A DNA stretch of 17,786 nucleotides from an uncultured Collinsella sp. (GCA_902470925.1 CABRIF010000042.1:1-17786), one strand, 5' to 3'; counted from the stretch's first letter, positions 1-8,154 are shown. Notes: generated from the sequence alone by a model not told the origin. Made by a program: numbers and translations.

Positions 1-46
1 TACACAAGGAGTATCGTCGGCAGCGTCAGATGTGTATAAGAGACAG
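1..46 (+). other. Nextera i5 sequencing adapter (artefact)
   Basis: The first 46 bases are not genomic. They read as the end of the Illumina i5 primer (TACAC), an 8-base index AAGGAGTA, the read-1 adapter TCGTCGGCAGCGTC and the 19-bp Tn5 mosaic end AGATGTGTATAAGAGACAG. Translation of this adapter gives the familiar MCIRDR artefact at the start of a spurious reading frame. Real sequence begins at base 47. Confidence 0.98.
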
Positions 47-860
47 GTGCCGGGGCGGCTCCGGCTCCGCCGTGGTTGCCGGCGTAGGTGCCGATCTGGA
101 TGTGGGGAAACACGTCGACGGGGTTGTCGTAGGTGATGTATTCGGTGCCGTCGGCGAGGTAGGCGTGAAAGTGATCGGCGTGGCGCAGGATGCGCACCAC
201 GGGCAGGCGGCTCAGCTCGCTCAAGCCCACGACCCGCACGAAGGACAGACCGGGCACGGGCGCCGCCGCGCCACCCGCGTCCGCCGCGTTGCCGGTCGCC
301 GCGGGTGTCGTCCAGCCGCCCGCATGGCTGCCGCTCCAGGATGCCTGCGCATGCCCATGGCTGCCGGTGTAGGTGCCGATGGCGACGCCGGGGAAGGCGG
401 CCGAGGGGTCGGTGTAGGTGATGAACTCGCGGCCGTCGGCGGTGAATACGTGGTAGTGGTCCCCGTGGCGCAAGATCTTGACGACCTCGGTGCCGCGCAT
501 GGACGTGAGCTCGCCTGCGGAGACGACCTTCGCCGTGTTCGAGAGCTCATGGGCGCGCGCGGCCTGGGAAGGGTCGGTATAGGTGATGATCTCGCGGCCG
601 TCGGCGGTGAATACGTGCCAATGGTCGCCATGGCGGACGACCCGTACGATCTGATCGGCGTCAACCTCGGCGTCGATGAGGACGTCGGTCGTATCGTCGG
701 CTGCGTAGGAGACCTCCTTGGTGTTAACCGCCGCGGCGGCAACGCGGGCGATCTGCGGTGCGGGACCCTGGGCGAAGCCGCGGGCGATGACGAGCCCGCC
801 GGCGGCGACGCCGATGACGAGCGCGCCGGTGATGATGGCGCGCGAGGAGCGATGCGACAT
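47..860 (-). CDS. Histidine-triad (Pht-like) zinc-binding surface protein, C-terminus cut off
   Basis: The frame runs open from an ATG at 860 to the adapter junction, giving 271 residues without a stop, so the C-terminus is lost at the library cut. Residues 9-30 form a hydrophobic signal or anchor segment without a lipobox cysteine. Three histidine-triad motifs follow: HGDHWH (77-82), HGDHYH (132-137) and HADHFH (227-232). Each is followed by a similar stretch of the form (V)FTADGRE-(F/I)ITYTDP, so the protein is built of repeats. HxxHxH triads with this surrounding are known from the streptococcal Pht proteins, which bind zinc at the cell surface and work with AdcA-type importers. The start has an AAAGGAA ribosome site and lies 13 nt after the permease stop, making it the last visible gene of the zinc operon. 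A role in capturing or handing over zinc is inferred from motif and context. Streptococcal Pht proteins are longer, with more triads, and the missing end may hold others. Confidence 0.85.
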
Positions 861-873
861 GATGTTCCTTTCG

Positions 874-1665
874 TTAGCGCAGACCTCGGCGGATGCCGAG
901 GGCGGCGATGAGCACGGCGACCGACAGCAGCACGATCGTCGAGCCCGGCTTGAGGTTCAGGTGGTAGGAGAGGGTGAGGCCGACATAGATGCAGGCCAGC
1001 GAGATCCCGATCGAGACGATAAGTGTGCCTCGGTAGGTCCGGGCGAGCTGCATGGCGGCGATGGAGGGGATCACGAGCAGCGACGAGACGATCAGCGAGC
1101 CGATGGTCTTGGCCGCCACCGAGACGGTGATGGCAACGAGCAGGGAGAAGACGAGGCTGAGCGCTCGGGTGCGGATGCCGAGCAGAGGCGCGGCGGCAGG
1201 ATCGAACACGCTCAGGTAGAGCCGGTCGTAGATGGCGCGGTAGACGGCGATCACGACGGCTGCCACGCCGAGCACAAGCCACAGCTCCAGGTCGCTGATC
1301 GTGACCACCGACCCGAATAGATAGGAGGAGATGGAGGCACCCCCGCCGGCGAAACTCGCGAAGATCCCGGCGAGCCCGATCGAGGCGGCGAGCACGATCA
1401 CCGTCGAGATCTCCTGGTAATCCCGCAGCCGCGCGCGCACGACCTCCACCGACAACCCTGCCGCCACGCAGGCCGCCACCGACCCGAGCAAGGGGTTGAA
1501 CCCGAAGCACAGCCCGATCGTCACGCCGGCGAGCGAGGCGTGGGCGAGGGTGTCGCCCATCATCGAGAGGCGCTTCAGCAGCACCGGTAGGCCGATGCAA
1601 GGCAGGATGATGCCGAGGACCGTGCCGACGGCGAAGGCTCGCTGCATGAATTCGTAGCCAAGCAT
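874..1665 (-). CDS. znuB: Zinc ABC transporter permease (ZnuB/AdcB type)
   Basis: This 263-residue protein is a member of the ABC-3 family of metal permeases (ZnuB, AdcB, MntB). It is almost entirely hydrophobic, with about eight or nine predicted membrane spans. It shows the family's conserved segment KRLSMMGDTLAHASLAGV (about residues 31-48) and GSLIVSSLLVIPSIAA (189-204). It would form the channel through which the ATPase pumps the metal delivered by the lipoprotein. The ATG at 1665 overlaps the ATPase stop codon (TGATG), and a GGGAGG site sits a few bases upstream, so translation is probably coupled. The same frame extends further upstream, but that part is a shadow of the ATPase gene. 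Zinc rather than manganese is inferred from the His-rich binding protein and histidine-triad protein in the same operon. Confidence 0.93.
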   Translation of the reverse strand: MLGYEFMQRAFAVGTVLGIILPCIGLPVLLKRLSMMGDTLAHASLAGVTIGLCFGFNPLLGSVAACVAAGLSVEVVRARLRDYQEISTVIVLAASIGLAGIFASFAGGGASISSYLFGSVVTISDLELWLVLGVAAVVIAVYRAIYDRLYLSVFDPAAAPLLGIRTRALSLVFSLLVAITVSVAAKTIGSLIVSSLLVIPSIAAMQLARTYRGTLIVSIGISLACIYVGLTLSYHLNLKPGSTIVLLSVAVLIAALGIRRGLR

Positions 1666-2558
1666 CACGCCTCCCGCCCATCGACGTCGTCCGCACCGGT
1701 TGTTTTGCCGCGCTGCGGCATCGCTGGCTTCGCATGCTCCTCGTGGCACCGTCCGTCCTCCAGGCGCACCACGCGCATGGTCGCGCCCTGAGCGTCGGTG
1801 AGATGGTGGGTGATGACCACGATCGCGGTGCCGGAGCGCGCGAGGTTCTGCAAGATCCGGTAGAACGCAGCCGAAAAGCGCCGGTCGATGGCGGAGGTCG
1901 GCTCGTCGAGCAGAATCAGCCGGGCGTCCTTGATGAGGGCGAGCAGCAGCCCCACGCGCTGGAGCTGCCCGCCGGAGAGCTCGGAGAGGCGCCGTTGCGC
2001 AAGGCCGGTGAGCTCGACGGTTTCGAGGAGCTCGGAGACATCGGCCGATGCCTTGAGGTGGCGCAGGTGGATGCCGACGAGCTCGCCGATCGTGGTGGGG
2101 AAGCTCCGGTAGCCCCTGATCGAGTCCTGCGATACGTAGGCGATGTCGGCGTAGTGGCGGTTCGCGGCCGCATCGTCGCCGAAGAGCCGGATTGTGCCGC
2201 ATGCGGGCGCGAGCTGCCCCGTGATGAGCGCCATCAGCGTGGACTTGCCCGAGCCGTTGTCGCCCACGAGGGCAACGAGCTCGCCGGCGTGCACGGTGAG
2301 GTCGAGGTCGCGGATAAGCGGGTCCTCCCCATAGGAGAAGGCCAGCTGGCGGATCTCGAGAATCGCGGGGGCTTCGAGTCCCGCGGGGGTTGCGAGCTCA
2401 TTTCCTGGGGCAAGCGCGCCGTCAGCTTCCGCCGCGTTGGGCGTCGTCGCGGCAGCGGGTGTGCGCTTCGCGGAATCCGGCATGCCGGCGCCAGCAGCCA
2501 GGGCGGCGCCGGCATGCCTTGCGGAGATGGTAGCTGCGGATGCAGGGTCAGCGCGCAT
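1665..2558 (-). CDS. znuC: Zinc ABC transporter ATP-binding protein (ZnuC/AdcC type)
   Basis: A 297-residue ABC ATPase of the metal-import class. With M1 at 2558, Walker A is GDNGSGKST (99-107), the Q-loop glutamine is near 144, the signature LSGGQ is 194-198, Walker B LILLDEP is 214-220 and the H-loop histidine is in ITHH (about 251-252). All catalytic motifs are intact. The first ~65 residues before the nucleotide-binding domain are Ala/Pro-rich and low in complexity, which is longer than usual for ZnuC. A later start (for example the Met at 2483) cannot be excluded. I chose 2558 because a GGAG site precedes it at good distance and it overlaps the end of the binding-protein gene by 11 nt, typical of coupled operon genes. 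A short C-terminal extension of charged residues follows the H-loop region. Confidence 0.9.
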   Translation of the reverse strand: MRADPASAATISARHAGAALAAGAGMPDSAKRTPAAATTPNAAEADGALAPGNELATPAGLEAPAILEIRQLAFSYGEDPLIRDLDLTVHAGELVALVGDNGSGKSTLMALITGQLAPACGTIRLFGDDAAANRHYADIAYVSQDSIRGYRSFPTTIGELVGIHLRHLKASADVSELLETVELTGLAQRRLSELSGGQLQRVGLLLALIKDARLILLDEPTSAIDRRFSAAFYRILQNLARSGTAIVVITHHLTDAQGATMRVVRLEDGRCHEEHAKPAMPQRGKTTGADDVDGREA

Positions 2559-3654
2559 CGAAGGACTCCATGAGGGCGTCGAGGTTGCGTTCCATGAGGG
2601 TGAGATAGCCCAGTTTCGCCTCATCTTCGGTCAGGCTCTCCATGGTGTAGAGGGTCGCTGTCTTGGCGTTCGCGCTCGCAGCCAGGGTCTCGGCGACCTT
2701 CGGGGTCGCGGTGCCCTCGAAGAAGATGGTGTCGACGCCGTTGCTCTTCATGAAGTCGGAGATGGTGGCGAGCTGGGCTGCCGTGGGCTCGTCCTCGGGC
2801 GAGATGCCCGTCACGGCCACCTGCTTCAGGCCGTAGTCGTGCGCCAGGTAGTTGAAGGCGGCGTGCGAGGTGACGAAGACGCGCCGCTCGGCGGGGACCT
2901 GAGCGATGGCATCCTCGAAGCGTTTGTCGAGCGCTTGGAAGTCGGCCAGGGCGCGGTCGAGATTCTCGTGGTAGAAGGCCTCGTTATCCGGATCCATCGC
3001 GGCGACCTTCTGGTAGATGGTGTCGAGCTCGATCTCGGCGTTCTTGATGCTGAGCCAGGTGTGCGGGTTCACGTTGCCGTGCTCGTGGCCGTCATCGTCT
3101 GCGTCGTGACCGTCCGCGTCGTGCTCGTCGGCCTCTCGGCCGTCCATGTCGGCATCATGTTCGTCGGCATCCGCATCGTGATCGTGGTCGTCGTGCTTGT
3201 CGGCGCCGTGCTCGTCGGCCTCGTGCCCGCGGTCGTCGTGCTCGCCCGCATCGTGGTCATGATCGTGGTCGTGTCCTGTGCCCTCAAGCAGGGTGAGGCC
3301 CTGGGAGAGGTCCAGGAAGCGCTCCTCGTCGCCCACGGATTCCTTGAGCGCGCCGATGAACGACTCCATGCCCGCGCCGTTGTAGATCACCAGGTCGGCA
3401 TCGGTGATCTGAGCCATGTCCTTGGTGCTGAGCTCGAAGTCGTGGGGCTCCTGGTTCCCCGCGATGATGGTTCTGACCTCCATCTTGTCCCCAACGATGC
3501 GCGAGGTGAGGTCGTGGACGGGGAAGAAGGTGGTGTAGATGACCTTTTTGCCCGCATGGCTGCCGTGCGTGGGCGCGCTGCCGCAACCGGCAAGGGGACA
3601 GGCGAGGGCGAACGCCGCGACGGCGCACGCGATCAAGGGGAAGCGCTTTCTCAT
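2548..3654 (-). CDS. znuA: Zinc-binding lipoprotein of ABC importer, His-rich loop (ZnuA/AdcA type)
   Basis: A 368-residue cluster A-I solute-binding protein. It has a lipoprotein signal peptide with lipobox LAGC (21-24), so Cys24 should be the anchored N-terminus. The fold starts at KVIYTTFFPVHDL. Expected metal-ligand histidines lie in EPHDFE (H71), NPHTW (H198) and VTSHAAF (H264), with an acidic fourth ligand expected further on. Between about residues 127 and 192 is a long loop made almost wholly of His, Asp, Glu, Gly and Ala. It sits where ZnuA and AdcA proteins carry their His-rich zinc loop, and it is unusually long and Asp-rich here. The protein should capture Zn2+ outside the membrane and deliver it to the permease. 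First gene of the operon, with a GGAG site before the ATG at 3654 and a Zur-like palindrome upstream. Confidence 0.94.
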   Translation of the reverse strand: MRKRFPLIACAVAAFALACPLAGCGSAPTHGSHAGKKVIYTTFFPVHDLTSRIVGDKMEVRTIIAGNQEPHDFELSTKDMAQITDADLVIYNGAGMESFIGALKESVGDEERFLDLSQGLTLLEGTGHDHDHDHDAGEHDDRGHEADEHGADKHDDHDHDADADEHDADMDGREADEHDADGHDADDDGHEHGNVNPHTWLSIKNAEIELDTIYQKVAAMDPDNEAFYHENLDRALADFQALDKRFEDAIAQVPAERRVFVTSHAAFNYLAHDYGLKQVAVTGISPEDEPTAAQLATISDFMKSNGVDTIFFEGTATPKVAETLAASANAKTATLYTMESLTEDEAKLGYLTLMERNLDALMESFDAR

Positions 3655-3688
3655 GGATGCTCCGCTCTCTGGATGGTGGAATGGAATA

Positions 3689-3713
3689 GAAATTGAAATT
3701 CAGTTTCAATTTC
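3689..3713 (-). promoter_or_regulatory. Zur/Fur-like operator upstream of the zinc operon
   Basis: A perfect inverted repeat of 10 bp (GAAATTGAAA and TTTCAATTTC) separated by TTCAG lies 35-59 bp upstream of the znuA start codon. It is an A/T-rich island in GC-rich DNA. Its size, symmetry and position before a zinc-import operon fit a binding site for the zinc repressor Zur (Fur family). On the minus strand it contains TTGAAA and, 15 bp later, TATTCC, which could be promoter elements overlapped by the repressor; that part is weak. No zur gene is in the window. Confidence 0.7.
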
Positions 3714-4067
3714 GATACAGAGAGCCTAGCACGGTGCCAGGTGAGCGGCCTTGTAAATCCTATCTGGGCGATATGGTTGCGGTGCCGGACCCGTCGCGCC
3801 GGGTGGGCGCGGTGCCGTGATGGACGTCGGAGGTCCCGGCGCGTACGTCGCGCCGCCTTCGCGCGCCAAGGTGGGGCAGTGCATGGAATCTGCGCTGCAA
3901 CTGGGAAAAGAACAGGGCCGGGAGAGCGTTTACCCTCCCGGCCCTGACCGGAAACATGGCGTGCGGCGCGTCTGCACCGCGCACCGCGTCGTGTGCCGGC
4001 GGCGTGCATCTTCGGCATCAACGGCAGGTTGATGCCGCCCTCCTGCAACGGATGCGCGGGCGCAGCC
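3714..4067. other. Intergenic region between znuA promoter and aminopeptidase gene
   Basis: This stretch of about 350 bases separates the zinc operon promoter from the 3' end of the aminopeptidase gene. It holds the terminator at 3903-3945 and any upstream promoter parts of znuA. I see no convincing gene; the short frames here lack ribosome sites and recognisable protein sequence. Confidence 0.6.
3903..3945 (-). terminator. Rho-independent terminator after the aminopeptidase gene
   Basis: A perfect 11-bp stem pairs AGGGCCGGGAG (3914-3924) with CTCCCGGCCCT (3935-3945) around a 10-nt loop. Read on the minus strand it is followed by TGTTCTTTTCC, a T-rich though interrupted tail. It lies about 120 bp past the aminopeptidase stop codon and points the right way for that gene. 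Confidence 0.75.
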
Positions 4068-5459
4068 TTACGCGCGTTCGATGAAGGCTTTGTAGCCGCG
4101 ATAGGCCTCGTAGATATCGGCCTTGTTGGCAACCTCCCACAGCGAGTGCATGGACAGCACGGCCACGCCGGAGTCAATGACGTCCATGCCGTACTCGGCC
4201 AGGATGTAGGCGATGGTCCCGCCCCCGCCCGCGCCGATGCGCCCGAGCTCGCAGGTCTGGAAGTCGACGCCGGCCTCGTCCATGATGTCGCGCACGAGCG
4301 CCATGTACTCGGCGTCGGCGTCGTTGGAGCCGCTCTTGCCGCGGCTGCCGGTGTACTTGTTGAAGCACAGGCCGTGACCCATGATGGCGGCGTTCTTCTT
4401 CTCGAAACGGTCGGCATATGCCTGGTCGAACCCGGCCGAGACATCGGAGGACAGCATGCGGGAATTCGCGAGCGCCCGGCGCCAGGCGAGTGCGCCGCCC
4501 TCGCCTGCGAGCTCCATGATCTCGGCGACGGTGTTCTCGAAGAAGCAGCTCGTCATGCCCGAGGCGCCCACGCTGCCGATCTCCTCCTTGTCCACGAGCA
4601 GGGTGACGCTCGTGCGCTCGACGTTCTCAACGGCGAGCTGGGCTGCCAGCGAGGTGTAGGCGCAGACGCGGTCGTCGTGGCCGTAGCCCAAGATCATGGA
4701 GCGGTCGAAGCCCATCTCGCGGGCGGGGCCGGCGGGCACGACCTCGATCTCGGCGGAGAGGAAGTCGTCCTCCTCGATGCCGTAGCGCTCGGCGAGGATG
4801 TTGAGCAGCATCTGCTTGACGGGGTCTTTCGCCTCGTCGTCGCCCTCGATGACCACGGGGCGGCCGCCCACGATCACGTCGAGGTTCTCGTGATCCACGG
4901 CCTTGGAGGCGGGCTTCTCCATCTGCTCGCTCGCCAGGTGGATGAGCAGGTCGGAGATGCAGAACACGGGGTCGGCCGCGTCCTCGCCCACGGCGATCTC
5001 GATGCACTCGCCGTCCTTCTTGCACACCACGCCGTGCAGCGCCAGCGGGGTGGCCACCCAGTGATAGGCCTTCACGCCGCCATAGTAATGGGTGTCCAGG
5101 TAGGCCATGTCGCCGGCCTCGTAGAGCGGGTTCTGCTTGAGGTCCAGGCGCGGGGAGTCGATGTGCGCGCCCAGGATGTTCAGACCGCGCTCCAGGGGCT
5201 GGGAGCCCACGTTGACGAGCATGAGGGTCTTGTTGTGGCTGACGGCGTAGACTTTGTCGCCGGCCGCAAGGGCGCGCCCGGCGGCGCGGACGGCGTCGAG
5301 GTTCTCGTAACCGGCCTCCTCGGCGAGCGCCACGGCGCTTTTCACGCACTCGCGCTCGGTCTTGTTCTCGCTGATGAAGGTGCGGTAGGCGCCGCAGATG
5401 CCCTCGAGCTGGGCGAGGGCTGCCTCATCATATTTTTTCCAGGCGTTCGGTCGCTCCAT
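4068..5459 (-). CDS. apeB: M18 family aspartyl aminopeptidase
   Basis: A 463-residue cytosolic metallo-aminopeptidase of family M18, which removes N-terminal residues, typically acidic ones, from peptides. Expected zinc ligands and catalytic residues are present: H99 in LGAHIDSPRLDLK, D263 in GYGHDDRVCAYTS, the Glu pair 292-293 in VDKEEIGSVGASG, D339 in MLSSDVSAGFDQ and H438 in LSMHSLWEV. The length is normal for the family, and the frame is intact from start to stop. The ATG at 5459 is preceded by GGAGAG at suitable distance. The gene stands alone, divergent from the lipoprotein gene at 5925 and with its own terminator downstream. The symbol apeB is used for bacterial M18 enzymes; exact substrate preference is not visible from sequence. 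Confidence 0.93.
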   Translation of the reverse strand: MERPNAWKKYDEAALAQLEGICGAYRTFISENKTERECVKSAVALAEEAGYENLDAVRAAGRALAAGDKVYAVSHNKTLMLVNVGSQPLERGLNILGAHIDSPRLDLKQNPLYEAGDMAYLDTHYYGGVKAYHWVATPLALHGVVCKKDGECIEIAVGEDAADPVFCISDLLIHLASEQMEKPASKAVDHENLDVIVGGRPVVIEGDDEAKDPVKQMLLNILAERYGIEEDDFLSAEIEVVPAGPAREMGFDRSMILGYGHDDRVCAYTSLAAQLAVENVERTSVTLLVDKEEIGSVGASGMTSCFFENTVAEIMELAGEGGALAWRRALANSRMLSSDVSAGFDQAYADRFEKKNAAIMGHGLCFNKYTGSRGKSGSNDADAEYMALVRDIMDEAGVDFQTCELGRIGAGGGGTIAYILAEYGMDVIDSGVAVLSMHSLWEVANKADIYEAYRGYKAFIERA

Positions 5460-5924
5460 GAAGCGCTCTCCAATCGGTCGGTGGTTGCTTGCGGCCGCCA
5501 GCGCGCGGCCGGGATGGACGGTGCGGCGGGTCCCTGCGGGGTGTCTGCGCCGCTATGGGGTACTATATCGCGTTTGCGCGGCCATCGGGCGCGGGTGGTC
5601 GTTGTTGTGCGGGCGCGGTGTGGGCAACCCCGCGGGTGCGGGCGGCAGGACCCGTTGCTGCGGGCGCGCTGCGGGCGGCAGGCGACGCACCGAAAGCCGT
5701 CTTCGCGGCCGGTACATCTGCCGCAGCTTCGGTATGGATGGGACCGTCTGGGAACCCGCGCGGAGAAGGTGTCTCGTCAGGGCGGATAATAGCAGCATTG
5801 TATGGGAACGCCTGCGCGCGGGCGCTACGGTTGCCGCACAGCCGTGCAGGCCGCGCGCCGTTCGATGCGTTTCGCCAAAGGGCGCCCGTGTGCGGGCACA
5901 CTACGGTTGGGGAAGGAGCCGAAT
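5460..5924. promoter_or_regulatory. Divergent intergenic region between aminopeptidase and lipoprotein genes
   Basis: These 465 bases must contain the promoters of two divergent genes. The best -10-like elements I see are TATAGT on the minus strand (5562-5567), about 100 bp before the aminopeptidase start, and GATAAT on the plus strand (5785-5790), about 135 bp before the lipoprotein start. Neither has a good -35 partner. CTACGGTTG occurs twice upstream of the lipoprotein gene. I see no gene in this stretch. Confidence 0.35.
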
Positions 5925-6911
5925 ATGAAGACACGCGGATTCGGACGGGCGTTGCTCGCGCTCGTGCTCGCCGGCACGGTTGCCGGCTCGGTGGCGTTGG
6001 GAGGCTGCGCTCGGGAGCCCAAGGACGCACGGGAGGTGTTCGAGCGCAGCGCGCAGGCGTCGGAGGGCCTCGAAGGCGAGCACATGGTGCTCGACGTGGA
6101 TGCGAGCATGGTGATTGCCGCCGGGGCTGCCCAGGCGGACGGGGCGCCCACGAGCACCACGCAGGTCGAGATCCCGCTTGCGATGTCCTTCGAGGGGGAC
6201 ATGAAGACCAACGAAGCGCTCCATGGAACCCTCTCCACCGAGACGGACATTTCGGCGATACTCGGCATGGCCGGCGTGCCCACAGCCGATGGGCACATTG
6301 CGACCGAGTCGGAGCTCTACGCCGAATTCGACGACAAGAACATGACGTTCTATATGAACGTTGCCGATGACTCCGAAGGTTGGAAAAAGACGTCGGTCAA
6401 GCTGGGTAGCTCCCGGCGGAACCTGCTGGCGGGCACCGATGCGAGCGACGAGTTCTTCGACCATGCCAAGATGGAGAAAGACGATGACACCTACGTGGTC
6501 TCGCTCGACCTGCGCGATTTCATGGCCGATCCCGCCATACGCAAGGAGGCGCTCAAGGATGTCGAGGGGGATAAGCGGGAGCGCTTCGAGAAGTCGCTCG
6601 ATGAGGTGAAAGGCACGGTCGAGTATCGCTTCGATGCAAAAACCGGCTATCTGACCGAGGTCGAGCTGGAGGACATGAGCCTCTCGATGACTGCGGATGC
6701 AGGTGGCACCGGCAGCAATATCGAGATACGCTTCTCCGGCGATGTGACCGCGAGGTTCTCGAAGTTCAACGAGGTCGACATCAAGCAGGTGAAGGTCCCC
6801 TCCTTCGTAAAGGACTCGGCAACCGAGCTGCAGGGGGACCAGGGAGCCACCGGTCTTTTGGGCTCTGGGAGCATGTATCCGGGGCTGGTGGCGGCTCCGA
6901 TGATACCGTAG
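5925..6911 (+). CDS. Predicted lipoprotein of unknown function
   Basis: A 328-residue exported protein. The signal peptide MKTRGFGRALLALVLAGTVAGS ends in a lipobox ALGGC, with Cys28 as the lipid-anchored residue. The frame extends further upstream, but the ATG at 5925 has a strong GGGGAAGGAG ribosome site and gives the proper signal peptide. The mature part is acidic and begins with a segment resembling small actinobacterial and Firmicute lipoproteins (KDAREVFERSAQASEGLEG). It then has alternating polar and hydrophobic stretches typical of beta-rich folds and ends with VKVPSFVKDSA. The general look recalls DUF6612/YobA-like or LppX-LprAFG-like lipoproteins, which have an open beta-sheet that may hold lipids. 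That is a weak resemblance by eye. It appears monocistronic, with a terminator at 7054-7083. Confidence 0.85.
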   Translation: MKTRGFGRALLALVLAGTVAGSVALGGCAREPKDAREVFERSAQASEGLEGEHMVLDVDASMVIAAGAAQADGAPTSTTQVEIPLAMSFEGDMKTNEALHGTLSTETDISAILGMAGVPTADGHIATESELYAEFDDKNMTFYMNVADDSEGWKKTSVKLGSSRRNLLAGTDASDEFFDHAKMEKDDDTYVVSLDLRDFMADPAIRKEALKDVEGDKRERFEKSLDEVKGTVEYRFDAKTGYLTEVELEDMSLSMTADAGGTGSNIEIRFSGDVTARFSKFNEVDIKQVKVPSFVKDSATELQGDQGATGLLGSGSMYPGLVAAPMIP

Positions 6912-6930
6912 CTGCTGGCAGCGTAAGCGC

Positions 6931-7077
6931 CGGTGTGAAGCGGCGGGCGCGTGGGCTCGCCTGGGCTCCGGTGCTTGGGCGGCGGGCGTGCGTCTCGCCT
7001 GGGCGCCGGTACCGGGTGCTGGGAGCTCGGGTTCGCCGGGGCGCCGGTGCCGGGCGGCGGGCGCGTGGGCTCGCCGC
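6931..7077 (+). repeat. 38-bp tandem repeat, 3.9 copies
   Basis: Four consecutive units begin at 6931, 6969, 7007 and 7045, each opening with CGGT and running exactly 38 bp; the last is cut at 33. Units share GGCGGGCG and CTCGCC(T/G)GGG stretches and differ by substitutions. They lie between the lipoprotein stop codon and the DUF389 gene. The final unit doubles as the stem of the terminator. The repeat is unrelated in period to the 30-bp arrays further on. Confidence 0.85.
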
Positions 7078-7083
7078 TTTTTT
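7054..7083 (+). terminator. Rho-independent terminator after the lipoprotein gene
   Basis: The stem is GCGGCG (7054-7059) with CGCCGC (7072-7077). It extends inward through a G-T pair and GC/GC around a short loop, and six T follow directly (7078-7083). It ends transcription of the upstream gene just before the ribosome site of the next gene. Confidence 0.75.
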
Positions 7084-7115
7084 CTTGGGAAGAACTGAGA
7101 TGAGGAGTGGGATCC

Positions 7116-8126
7116 ATGGGACGCATGAGTGATGCCGTGTGCCGTGTGCTGGCGGGCGGGCGCGTGGACACCGTGACGCTTGAGGAGGCGCGACGCGATT
7201 CGCTGGTGGTCGTCAACGACCCGTGGCGGCAGTACTCGTCGTTTTTCTGGCGGCTGGCCCTGGCGGCGGTGGTGGCTACCGGCGGTATCGCCGCGGCGTC
7301 GACGGCCGTGGTGATCGGCGCCATGTTGATTGCGCCGCTGATGTCGCCCATGCTGGGCTGCGCGCTCGCAATCGTATCCGGTCGGCCTCGCGCGGCGGTG
7401 CGCACGCTGCTGGTGACGGTTGCCGGCGTGGCGCTGTGCATCGGGATCGCGGCGGCTGTGGGCGCGGTGGCGCCGGTTTCGGTGAATACGGCCACCAACC
7501 AGGAGGTGCTGGCCCGCGTCACCCCGCGCCTGATCGATCTTATGGTGGCGCTCGCCTCGGGCATGATGGCGGCCCTTGCGTTGGTGCGCGACGACATTCC
7601 CGATGCGGTCCCCGGCATCGCTATCTCCGCTTCGCTCGTGCCGCCGCTGTGCGTGGTGGGCGTGGCGCTGCAGGCGGGCGATATCGAGGCGGCGCGCGGA
7701 TCGATGCTGCTGTTCGTCGCCAATTTCTTCGCCATCCAGCTCATGTGCTGCGCGGTGTTCGCGGCGCTCGGGCTGGGGCGTCGCGTGCGCTCGGAGCGCG
7801 CCGGCAGGATGCGGGCGGCGTGGTATGCGCTGACGGCCGTGGGCGCCCTGATGGTGGCGGTGCCGCTAGCGGTGACGAGCTGGAACGTCATCGAGGCTTC
7901 CGCCCAGGAGCGTGCCGTCGCCGAGATTACCGTGGCCTGGCTCGAGGACTCCGAGTACCGCCTGCGCGTGTTCGACATGGAGGACGGGGTGCTCTCGATC
8001 GAGATCGCCGGCGTGGGCCGCGCGCCGTCGCCGGCGCGGTTGGCCGAAGAGCTGGACGAGGCGCAGGTGGGCGTGGAGGAGCTGCGGGTGATCCCGGTTG
8101 CCGAGCGTCGGGTTCCCGTGTCGTAG
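7116..8126 (+). CDS. DUF389 family integral membrane protein
   Basis: A 336-residue membrane protein with about seven predicted spans between residues 45 and 250. It ends in a soluble C-terminal tail of about 85 residues. Hallmarks of DUF389 (the TIGR00341-like hydrophobic family) are VVIGAMLIAPLMSPMLG (65-81), the segment DDIPDAVPGIAISASLVPPLCVVG (159-182) and MLLFVANFFAIQLM (197-210). The function of the family is unknown. Start choice: GTG at 7107 and ATGs at 7116 and 7125 are all in frame; GAGGAG at 7102-7107 is best placed for 7116. It follows a terminator closely, so its promoter must lie within or just after the 38-bp repeat, or it relies on read-through. The neighbour downstream is a convergent regulator gene beyond repeat array 1. 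Confidence 0.88.
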   Translation: MGRMSDAVCRVLAGGRVDTVTLEEARRDSLVVVNDPWRQYSSFFWRLALAAVVATGGIAAASTAVVIGAMLIAPLMSPMLGCALAIVSGRPRAAVRTLLVTVAGVALCIGIAAAVGAVAPVSVNTATNQEVLARVTPRLIDLMVALASGMMAALALVRDDIPDAVPGIAISASLVPPLCVVGVALQAGDIEAARGSMLLFVANFFAIQLMCCAVFAALGLGRRVRSERAGRMRAAWYALTAVGALMVAVPLAVTSWNVIEASAQERAVAEITVAWLEDSEYRLRVFDMEDGVLSIEIAGVGRAPSPARLAEELDEAQVGVEELRVIPVAERRVPVS

Positions 8127-8154
8127 TGACCTCCGGTGCGCTGCGGGCAGGGTG

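Noticed and set aside
30..911. Plus-strand 293-residue protein starting MCIRDR
   Set aside because: The start lies in adapter sequence and the frame is antisense to the histidine-triad gene.
2437..3696. Plus-strand 419-residue valine-rich protein
   Set aside because: It is the antisense shadow of the znuA gene; the valine runs are the reverse of the Asp/His codons of the metal loop.
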